Source: JABWCE01 sp046154525
GTDB taxonomy: Bacteria > Bacteroidota > Bacteroidia > NS11-12g > UBA9320
Direction: 5' to 3'
Assembly (NCBI GenBank): GCA_046154525.1
Contig: JBJXDS010000107.1
Location: 1 to 12,519, forward strand
DNA length: 12,519 nt
Position 1 is the stretch's first letter. Every line of letters begins with the position of its first letter. Position numbers and translations under genes: made by a program. The notes beneath the pieces are model-generated. The model was not told where the DNA came from and did not search any database. It saw nothing but the letters and a program-made list of their open reading frames with translations. Shown here one piece after another: positions 6,744-12,519 of the stretch.

Positions 6744-8270
6744 ATGAATAAAATTCAAAAAGCCATCCTTATAATTATGGATGGTTGGGGACTTGGAAAA
6801 CACGATATATCGGATGCCATTTATAATGCCGATACCCCTTTTATTGATAGTTTGTATAAATCCGTCCCCAATTCACAGTTACTCACTTATGGCTTAAATG
6901 TAGGCTTGCCAAGCGGACAAATGGGCAATAGCGAGGTTGGCCATTTAAATATCGGGGCCGGACGAATCGTTTATCAAATGCTAACCCGGATTGATAAAGC
7001 CTTTGCTGATAGAGAAGTTGAAAAAATAGCGGTTTTAAGAAACATTATTGAAAAAGCAAAAGCCCAAAATAAAAAAATTCATTTAATAGGTTTGGTCTCG
7101 GATGGCGGAGTGCATTCATCTATGGAGCATTTAATAAATCTTTGTGAAATTTTGAAAAACAATGGTTTGGATAATCAGACTTTTATTCATGCCTTTACGG
7201 ATGGCCGCGATACCGATCCAAAAGGCGGATTGGAATACTTAAAAAATGTAATGACTAACCCAAAAATTGGTCGAGCAAAAATCGCCTCTTGTATTGGCCG
7301 CTATTATGCCATGGACCGAGATAAACGCTGGGAAAGGATAAAATTAGCTTATGATTTATTGACCGCAGGAGTTGGTAAAAAGACAACTGATTTATTAAAT
7401 GCAATTAATGAATCGTATAAAAATGAAGTGACGGATGAATTTTTAATGCCAATTTCTTTAACGAATATTGACGGCAAACCTCTTGCTATTATTGAAGATG
7501 GAGACATTGTAATTAATTTTAATTTTAGAACGGATAGAGGCAGGGAGATTACATTAGCTCTTACGCAAAAGGATTTTCCCCTCCATGAAATGAAACGCCT
7601 GAATTTGGATTATACCACGTTTACCGAATATGATAAAACCTATGAAAATGTAAGAATCCTTTTTGAAAATGATGATCTCAACAATACGCTTGGTGAAATG
7701 GTTTCAAAAAATAACCTGAGACAAATCCGGGCTGCTGAAACCGAAAAATATCCCCATGTTACCTTCTTTTTTTCAGGGGGAAGAGAGAAAGAGTTTGCAA
7801 ATGAAAAGCGTATTATGATTCCTTCGCCAAAAGTTGCTACTTACGATTTGCAACCTGAAATGAGTGCCATTCCATTAAAGGATGCCATACTTAAAGAAAT
7901 AGAAATGGCCGAAGCGGAATTTATGTGCATCAACTTTGCTAATGCCGATATGGTGGGGCATACAGGTGTTTATCCCTCCATTGTAAAAGCAGTGGAAATA
8001 GTAGATTCATGTGTAAAACAATTGGTGGAAGCAGGTTTGAGAAAGGGCTATCAATTTGTAATAATCGCCGATCATGGCAATGCCGACCATGCCCTTAATG
8101 ATAATGGAACTCCAAACACAGCACACAGTATGAACCCTGTTCCTTGTTTTTTGGTTGGGAATAATGAAGCCATCATGAACGATGGAATTTTGGCAGATAT
8201 TGCCCCAACGATTTTAAAAATTATGGGATTGCAACAACCAATTGAAATGACAGGGAAAACTTTGTTTTAA
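6744..8270 (+). CDS. gpmI: 2,3-bisphosphoglycerate-independent phosphoglycerate mutase
   Basis: Interconverts 3- and 2-phosphoglycerate in glycolysis and gluconeogenesis using two Mn2+ ions and a phosphoserine intermediate, in the cytoplasm. The 508 residues match the family's normal length. The alkaline-phosphatase-like catalytic parts are complete: D13 in IMDGWG, nucleophile S63 in MGNSEVGH (60-67), D402 and H406 in NADMVGH, D443/H444 in ADHGN, and H461 in TAHS. The inserted phosphotransferase domain shows SDGGVH (119-124) and DGRDT (153-157). The ATG is fixed by the conserved opening KAILIIMDGWG. There is no Shine-Dalgarno, and a -7 element lies almost against the start. rdgB begins 4 nt after the stop, so the two are surely co-transcribed. 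Confidence 0.98.
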   Translation: MNKIQKAILIIMDGWGLGKHDISDAIYNADTPFIDSLYKSVPNSQLLTYGLNVGLPSGQMGNSEVGHLNIGAGRIVYQMLTRIDKAFADREVEKIAVLRNIIEKAKAQNKKIHLIGLVSDGGVHSSMEHLINLCEILKNNGLDNQTFIHAFTDGRDTDPKGGLEYLKNVMTNPKIGRAKIASCIGRYYAMDRDKRWERIKLAYDLLTAGVGKKTTDLLNAINESYKNEVTDEFLMPISLTNIDGKPLAIIEDGDIVINFNFRTDRGREITLALTQKDFPLHEMKRLNLDYTTFTEYDKTYENVRILFENDDLNNTLGEMVSKNNLRQIRAAETEKYPHVTFFFSGGREKEFANEKRIMIPSPKVATYDLQPEMSAIPLKDAILKEIEMAEAEFMCINFANADMVGHTGVYPSIVKAVEIVDSCVKQLVEAGLRKGYQFVIIADHGNADHALNDNGTPNTAHSMNPVPCFLVGNNEAIMNDGILADIAPTILKIMGLQQPIEMTGKTLF

Positions 8271-8274
8271 TTAT

Positions 8275-8847
8275 ATGAACTTAATATTTGCCAGCAACAA
8301 TGCCCATAAATTGGATGAAGTAAAAGCCATTCTTGCTCCGTCAGGTATAGAAATAAAAAGTCTGAACGATATTGTTTTCTTTGAAGATATAGAAGAAACT
8401 GGTTTAACTTTTTATGAAAATGCGGCAATAAAAGTGACTGCCATTCATTCTTTAAAAAATGTGGATTGCTTTGCCGATGACAGTGGCCTGGAAGTGGAAG
8501 CTCTGGATAATCAGCCAGGAGTTTTTTCAGCAAGGTATTCAGGCGAACATGGAAACCACGAAGCCAATAATCAAAAATTATTAAAGGAACTGGAAGGCGA
8601 ATCCAACCGCAAAGCGTGTTTTAAAACGGTGATTGCTTTAATGCTTGATGGTAAAATTCATTATTTTGAAGGAAGAGTGGATGGGGTAATTGCAGAAGGA
8701 CTAAGTGGTAGTATTGGCTTTGGGTATGACCCTTTATTTATTCCGAACGGGTATGACAGGACCTTTGCCGATATGCCTGCTGAAATTAAAAACAGCATAA
8801 GCCATAGAAAAAGGGCTTTGGAGGTGATGTTGGAATTTTTGAAATAA
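8275..8847 (+). CDS. rdgB: Non-canonical purine NTP pyrophosphatase, RdgB/HAM1 family
   Basis: Hydrolyses dITP, dXTP, ITP and XTP to monophosphates and so keeps deaminated purines out of DNA and RNA. At 190 residues it has the family's usual size. Motifs are complete: SNNAHKLDEV (7-16) for triphosphate binding, ADDSGLEVEAL (67-77) with the metal-binding and catalytic acidic pair D68/D69, FSARYSGE (84-91), GFGYDPLF (148-155) and SHRKRAL (176-182). It begins 4 nt after gpmI with no separate promoter and no Shine-Dalgarno, so it depends on gpmI transcription and perhaps on coupled translation. It converges with holA across a palindromic spacer. Confidence 0.97.
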   Translation: MNLIFASNNAHKLDEVKAILAPSGIEIKSLNDIVFFEDIEETGLTFYENAAIKVTAIHSLKNVDCFADDSGLEVEALDNQPGVFSARYSGEHGNHEANNQKLLKELEGESNRKACFKTVIALMLDGKIHYFEGRVDGVIAEGLSGSIGFGYDPLFIPNGYDRTFADMPAEIKNSISHRKRALEVMLEFLK

Positions 8848-8849
8848 AT

Positions 8850-8938
8850 TGAACCACCTAGGCACATAGACATTTAAGGATTCACATAGTATTTTAATCT
8901 ATGTGTTTTTCTATGTTCCTATCCTCCTATGTGGTTCA
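8850..8938. repeat. Palindromic CATAG-rich spacer between convergent rdgB and holA
   Basis: Outer arms TGAACCACCTAGG (8850-8862) and CCTATGTGGTTCA (8926-8938) pair at 12 of 13 positions. Inside is an array of CACATAG/CTATGTG copies in both orientations, at 8863, 8883, 8899, 8911 (as CTATGTT) and 8927. The element fills nearly the whole spacer. Such intergenic palindromes often serve as bidirectional terminators and may belong to a dispersed repeat family, which only a genome-wide count can show. Confidence 0.75.
8883..8910 (+). terminator. Intrinsic terminator of gpmI-rdgB
   Basis: CACATAG (8883-8889) and CTATGTG (8899-8905) form a perfect 7-bp stem with a 9-nt loop, followed at once by TTTTT. 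It lies 35 nt past the rdgB stop and inside the larger palindrome. The stem is AT-rich, so efficiency may be moderate. Confidence 0.65.
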
Positions 8939-8946
8939 GAAAAAAT

Positions 8947-9957
8947 CTACGTTAAACAAATCAACAATTCCTTATACAAATTCTCATCCCCCGTATTGGT
9001 CATAATACCTTTACTTCGCAAGTCAAGGGTGTTTAAAGAATGAAGAATATGTTCCACTTTGGCAGATGAATAGTGTTTTAAGGTGGATTTAAAATCCTTT
9101 ACAAAATAAGGGCTAACACCAATAATAGAAGCTAACTCGGCATCCGATTTTGAACTGTTTGGTGCAGCCATATATACTTTTGTAAAAAAGGTATTTAATG
9201 AAGAAATAACCATGATGATGGAATTATTCTTGGTGTCGGAAGCAAAGAAATTAATAATTTTTGAAACCTTTCGCACATCATTTCGTGAGATAGCATTTTG
9301 AAGTTCAAACACGCTATACTCCTTACTAATTCCTATGAATTTTTCAATATCGGCCAGCGAAATAGATTTCCGGTCGCCAATGTTCAAAAAGATTTTGCTT
9401 AATTCGTTTTCTATGGTACTTAACTCATTTCCGCACGATTCGGCTATCAATTGCAATCCGGCGGTATCAGTTTTAAACCCTTTGTCTTTTAAATATCCAT
9501 CTATCCATTCGGCCAAATTATAATCCGGTATTTTTATACTTTCAAAAACTGTGTATTTGGATAAAAGTTTAAAGGTATTAGTCTTTTTTAGTTGCCCGTT
9601 TCCGCGAAATAAAAAAACCAAAACCGAACTTTTTAAAGGGTTTTCAAGATAGGGATTCAGAACATCTAAATTTTTGAGGTATTGAGCTTCTTTAATAACA
9701 ACCACCTGTCTTTCGGCCATCATGGGGTAGCGTTTGGCGGCACTAACTATAGAAAGGGTGTCAATGTCTTTTCCGTAAAAAACCGATTGGTTAAATCCCT
9801 TTTCGGCATCGTTCAAAATTTCAGCTTCCAGCCGGTCACAAATTTTATCATTAAAATACGGTTCATCCCCACACAGGGTGTAAACCGGACTGTAATGTTT
9901 CAAATCCAGTTCGGTCATCAAACCTTTAAACGACATACCTGAAGTTTGTTTTGCCAT
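8947..9957 (-). CDS. holA: DNA polymerase III subunit delta (clamp loader)
   Basis: The delta subunit opens the sliding clamp within the clamp-loader complex at the replication fork. The 336 residues are the usual size. The recognisable opening is PVYTLCGDEPYFNDK (24-38), where family members have a Y-L-[LI]-x-G-[DE]-E-x-[FYL] pattern. It is followed by the RYPMMAERQVVVIKEAQYL region (76-94) and the C-terminal helical collar (about 215-336, with YSVFELQNAI). As expected for delta, there is no Walker A motif, because the subunit does not bind ATP. The ATG at 9957 was taken; M8 or M14 would still keep the domain, so the first 7-13 residues are uncertain. The gene is monocistronic here, convergent with rdgB and divergent from the HSDR_N gene. 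Confidence 0.93.
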   Translation of the reverse strand: MAKQTSGMSFKGLMTELDLKHYSPVYTLCGDEPYFNDKICDRLEAEILNDAEKGFNQSVFYGKDIDTLSIVSAAKRYPMMAERQVVVIKEAQYLKNLDVLNPYLENPLKSSVLVFLFRGNGQLKKTNTFKLLSKYTVFESIKIPDYNLAEWIDGYLKDKGFKTDTAGLQLIAESCGNELSTIENELSKIFLNIGDRKSISLADIEKFIGISKEYSVFELQNAISRNDVRKVSKIINFFASDTKNNSIIMVISSLNTFFTKVYMAAPNSSKSDAELASIIGVSPYFVKDFKSTLKHYSSAKVEHILHSLNTLDLRSKGIMTNTGDENLYKELLICLT

Positions 9958-10021
9958 GCGCTGCGAAATTGCAATTTTATGCTGATTTTTTACTGTTATT
10001 TTGCTAACAAATTATTAGATC

Positions 10022-10459
10022 CTGAAATCATTTTCATTTCATAATATACCTTTAAAAATAATAGAAAAGGAAGGAAAAACTTTTGTTTATGACCCACTTC
10101 GTAAAAAAAATATTTTGCTTACCCCTGAGGAAGAAGTAAGACAAAAACTCGTGTTCTATTTAGTAAATGAGAAAAATATTCCTCTGGGATTAATTGCAGT
10201 AGAACGAGCTTTAAAAATAAACGGAATGCTTAAACGCTTTGATATTGTTATTTATAATACTTCGGGAAATCCCCACATGGCTATTGAGTGCAAAGCCCCT
10301 TCCATCAAACTTACCCAAACCACTTTGCAGCAATTGGCGGTTTATAATCTTCACTTAAAAGCAGAATTTTTAATGGTGAGTAATGGGTTGGAGCATTTGA
10401 TTAGTCAGGTGAATTTTGAAACAAGGGAGATACGGTTTTTGGAGGAGTTGCCTTTTTGA
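10022..10459 (+). CDS. Stand-alone type I restriction HsdR N-terminal (HSDR_N) domain protein
   Basis: A small PD-(D/E)xK nuclease-fold protein resembling the N-terminal domain of HsdR, common as a solitary gene of about 150 residues in Bacteroidetes. Readable parts are VYDPLRKKNILLTPEEEVRQ, then E61 (AVERAL), D74 (RFDIVIY) and E89-x-K91 (AIECKAP), the nuclease-type active-site pattern. Numbering is from CTG at 10022. The start is a problem: the first conventional start codon is TTG at 10115, which would delete the family-typical KTFVYDPLRKKNI segment. The frame is open back to TAG at 10016-10018 but contains no ATG, GTG or TTG before 10115. CTG at 10022 gives 145 residues and fits the family best. 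No HsdM, HsdS or helicase part is nearby, so restriction activity should not be assumed. The true role is unknown. Confidence 0.75.
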   Translation: MKSFSFHNIPLKIIEKEGKTFVYDPLRKKNILLTPEEEVRQKLVFYLVNEKNIPLGLIAVERALKINGMLKRFDIVIYNTSGNPHMAIECKAPSIKLTQTTLQQLAVYNLHLKAEFLMVSNGLEHLISQVNFETREIRFLEELPF

Positions 10460-10477
10460 GTTAAATCCTATCAAAAC

Positions 10478-11401
10478 TTACTTTACAAAAACCAGCTTAG
10501 GAGTCCGATCTGTTTTAAATACTCCCCAATGTTTTTCAGGTTCCAGAGGGTGGGAAGAGCCCTTCCATTTCTCATCAAAAGCTTCAAAAAAGAACGTGAG
10601 GATTTGATGTTTTTGCGACCAATCCGTAAGATCGTCAAAATAAATTTTTTGATTAACCTCATTTACATGTTCAGGATCAATGCCTCTTCCATTGGAGTTG
10701 GTTGCCCAACCGGCTTCGGTAATAACTACTGCCTTATGAGGATACATATCAGCAACTGCTTTGTAGTTTGCCATCGTATATTCAATTGCTTCATGAATAT
10801 GCTTGTATTCCCAAACAGGATAGGTGTGAATGGAAATAAAATCTACAATTTCGGCAAGTGGTTTGAGTTGATTTAGCCAGGGAACATAGTTCTCGCAAAA
10901 CGTAACCGGTTGTTTTATATTTTTCTTTACTTTTTTTGCAAATTCCACAACTCTGCTAACCGGCACAAAATGATCGGTCCAGTCCACGCATGCCTCGTTT
11001 CCGACAGAAACCGAAAAAATGATATCCGGAAATTGATTGGCCCATTTAATAAGTCTTTGAATTTTTGCATCGTTCTGTTTTTGGTTTTTAACTAACTGCT
11101 CTTCTTCATAAACACCTCCGTTCCAGGGGCAACCGTAATTATTCATCTCCGCCTCTATGTATGCCCCAAGCATTAATTTTATTTTTAGATTCTCTTTTTG
11201 AATCACATTAATTACTGTTGCGGCATGTTCATCACAATCATATAATCGTAGGTAACTCCAATGCATTTTCAATAACAATAAATCTTCCTTTACCTGCTCG
11301 TAGGTAGGAACTGAACCTCCCGGCTGTTGTCCCGTTCTAAATCCCGAATAACATATTGCCTTAGCATAAGGCAAATTGAATTGCTTAAAAAAATCTGTCA
11401 T
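10478..11401 (-). CDS. Glycoside hydrolase family 17 protein, copy 1 (most downstream)
   Basis: A 307-residue (beta/alpha)8-barrel of the GH17 type, whose members cleave or remodel beta-1,3-glucan chains by a retaining mechanism. The likely acid/base is E136 in VGNEA (133-137) and the likely nucleophile E229 in TEAGW (228-232). Further GH17 features are YDCDEHAATV (54-63), DFISIHTYPVWE (187-198) and FFEAFDEKWKG (271-281). No signal peptide or membrane helix is seen at the N-terminus, so the protein is predicted cytoplasmic unless it leaves by an atypical route. Its ATG shares one base with the stop of the upstream copy (TAATG), pointing to coupled translation. It is the most divergent of the three copies: TEAGWA replaces the TETGWPS of copy 2. 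It converges with the HSDR_N gene with only 18 nt between stops and no obvious terminator. Confidence 0.87.
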   Translation of the reverse strand: MTDFFKQFNLPYAKAICYSGFRTGQQPGGSVPTYEQVKEDLLLLKMHWSYLRLYDCDEHAATVINVIQKENLKIKLMLGAYIEAEMNNYGCPWNGGVYEEEQLVKNQKQNDAKIQRLIKWANQFPDIIFSVSVGNEACVDWTDHFVPVSRVVEFAKKVKKNIKQPVTFCENYVPWLNQLKPLAEIVDFISIHTYPVWEYKHIHEAIEYTMANYKAVADMYPHKAVVITEAGWATNSNGRGIDPEHVNEVNQKIYFDDLTDWSQKHQILTFFFEAFDEKWKGSSHPLEPEKHWGVFKTDRTPKLVFVK

Positions 11402-12348
11402 TAAAATTTGAGTTGTTCATTTTTATCCCACAATCCCCAATAAGCACCTACATCCCCTTCCGGACCCACTTTCCACGACTCATCAAATGAAGAAAAATAG
11501 AAACTTTCAATTCCATTGAAATTACACCAGTTTTGGCAATCTATAAAGTATCGCATGGCATTTTCTGAACTAGCCAATGACCCTTTAAAAGCACCGCCTT
11601 GGCTAGGCCAACCTGTTTCTGTAATGATTATACGCTTGCCTTGACCTGCATTTTTAGCAGATTCAAACATACTTAGCATGTGAGCAAAAGAATATTCAAT
11701 AGGGCATCCTTCCCAATAAGGGTAACAATTGGTTAAAATAACATCGCAAATTTCTGTAATTCTTGGTCTGTGAGAAAACTCATAATATGCATCTACATAA
11801 CCTACAGGGATATGGGGAATAGCGTCTTTTACTCTTTGAATATAGGCTAATAATTGATCCTCAGTTAAATCTTTTCTATACATCACTTCATTTCCTACCG
11901 CTGCAACATCAACTAAACCCTGTTTTGCCATGGATATTAGACTTTCAATTTCTCTTTCATTCAACTCCAGATCATCTCCCAGCCATGCACCTACAAGCGT
12001 TTTCATACCGTGTTTTTTGGCCACGCTTGGTACATGTTCATTGCCTTCGATACAAGAAAACGAACGAACCCATTTTGAATAAGGTTTTAAAATTTTAATA
12101 CGTCTTTCAACTTGAGCTTTTGTAATGATTGATCCCGGCTTTTGGCCATCTTCATAAATACTAAAGCAAATGCCATGGATGCCATTTTGAAGTGTTTTGT
12201 TCCACAAACTTCTTAAATCATCCTTTGAAAGTTCAGGATAATCAACGTGAATAGGTTGTTGTTGAAAATTAGAATCGTTTTCTTGTTGACTATGAGAATA
12301 CTTCTCTTGATTCAGTTTTGTAAATAAATGACCTTCTCTGTATGACAT
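11401..12348 (-). CDS. Glycoside hydrolase family 17 protein, copy 2
   Basis: A 315-residue GH17 protein. The likely acid/base is E154 in AVGNEVMYRKDLT (150-162) and the nucleophile E244 in TETGWPSQGG (243-252); both read like the signatures of fungal and plant endo-beta-1,3-glucanases. The C-terminal FYFSSFDESWK (283-293) and GAYWGLWDKN (301-310) complete the barrel. The first 40 residues are hydrophilic, rich in Q, N, S and H, without a signal peptide; they look like a flexible tail added to the barrel, which starts at about 45. It begins 11 nt after the stop of the upstream copy and its stop overlaps the ATG of copy 1 by one base, so all three form one operon. Cytoplasmic location is inferred only from the missing signal. 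The substrate could be an intracellular, imported or self-made glucan. Confidence 0.88.
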   Translation of the reverse strand: MSYREGHLFTKLNQEKYSHSQQENDSNFQQQPIHVDYPELSKDDLRSLWNKTLQNGIHGICFSIYEDGQKPGSIITKAQVERRIKILKPYSKWVRSFSCIEGNEHVPSVAKKHGMKTLVGAWLGDDLELNEREIESLISMAKQGLVDVAAVGNEVMYRKDLTEDQLLAYIQRVKDAIPHIPVGYVDAYYEFSHRPRITEICDVILTNCYPYWEGCPIEYSFAHMLSMFESAKNAGQGKRIIITETGWPSQGGAFKGSLASSENAMRYFIDCQNWCNFNGIESFYFSSFDESWKVGPEGDVGAYWGLWDKNEQLKF

Positions 12349-12359
12349 ATTTTTGAGCT

Positions 12360-12519
12360 TTATTTTTTATACTTAAATTTTTCGTTTTTATCCCATAATC
12401 CCCATGACGTTCCCAATTTTCCTTCTTGAATAACTTTCCAAGATTCATCAAAGGATGAGAAATGGAATATTTCTAAATTATTGTTTTTTGCCCATTCTTG
12501 TGATATGATAAAATATTTC
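12360..12519 (-). CDS. Glycoside hydrolase family 17 protein, copy 3 (C-terminal end only)
   Basis: The last 52 codons of a third GH17 gene; its 5' part lies beyond the window. The readable tail contains HFSSFDESWKV and GTSWGLWDKNEKFK and aligns without gaps over most of its length with the end of copy 2 (FYFSSFDESWKV, GAYWGLWDKNEQLKF). It is therefore a close paralogue of copy 2 rather than of copy 1. The stop TAA is at 12360-12362, 11 nt before the ATG of copy 2. Whether it has a signal peptide, the one thing that could place the operon's products, cannot be seen here. Confidence 0.85.
   Translation of the reverse strand, partial: KYFIISQEWAKNNNLEIFHFSSFDESWKVIQEGKLGTSWGLWDKNEKFKYKK

Noticed and set aside
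9979..10044. Short ATG frame (21 codons) as the true start of the HSDR_N gene through a frameshift
   Set aside because: Its translation (MLIFYCYFANKLL...) does not resemble the start of the family, and reaching the HSDR_N frame would need an unproven frameshift. It remains only a remote possibility.
10022..10459. Part of a restriction or defence island
   Set aside because: No HsdM, HsdS, helicase, toxin, integrase or other defence gene is in the window. Solitary HSDR_N proteins are common beside holA-type housekeeping genes in this phylum.
10529..10876. Open frame of 115 codons on the + strand inside GH17 copy 1
   Set aside because: Antisense to a gene with both catalytic glutamates; no domain and no plausible start context.

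Overview
The window is AT-rich and compactly coded. It most likely comes from a Bacteroidota (Bacteroidetes) chromosome. The evidence is the familiar protein types (a two-domain VOC protein, a TMEM175-type protein, a small HSDR_N-type protein), the near absence of Shine-Dalgarno sequences, and matches to the Bacteroidetes -7 promoter element TAnnTTTG next to several genes. No rRNA, tRNA, CRISPR array, transposase or phage gene was seen. Genus cannot be set from the sequence alone.

Layout. (1) Bases 1-290 hold no recognisable gene. (2) 291-2043, + strand: a sigma-54-dependent NtrC-type response regulator and a stand-alone HPt phosphotransfer protein, ended by a clear intrinsic terminator. No histidine kinase is visible, so this is the receiving half of a phosphorelay. 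(3) 2178-6677, - strand, in transcription order: a 4'-phosphopantetheinyl transferase and an overlapping short-chain dehydrogenase, a hairpin, a two-domain VOC/glyoxalase-fold protein, a TMEM175-type membrane protein, a GC-rich structured intergenic element, and a zinc-less MDR (quinone oxidoreductase-like) enzyme. (4) 6744-8847, + strand: gpmI (glycolysis) and rdgB (nucleotide-pool sanitation), 4 nt apart. They diverge from the transferase across a 66-bp spacer with two opposed -7 elements and a perfect 15-bp tandem repeat. (5) 8947-9957, - strand: holA (clamp-loader delta), convergent with rdgB across an imperfect palindrome rich in CATAG motifs. (6) About 10022-10459, + strand: a solitary HSDR_N-type PD-(D/E)xK protein with no ATG start. 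(7) 10478-12519, - strand: three tandem GH17 beta-glucanase/transglycosylase genes, the first cut by the window edge. The two complete ones lack a signal peptide.

The housekeeping genes (gpmI, rdgB, holA) are ordinary. The points most worth a second look are the nested inverted-repeat element ahead of the MDR gene (possible structured leader RNA or small palindromic repeat), the signal-less tandem GH17 cluster with fungal/plant-like active-site signatures, the missing conventional start codon of the HSDR_N gene, and the repeat-filled divergent promoter at gpmI. Nothing in the window amounts by itself to a demonstrable new defence or mobile system.
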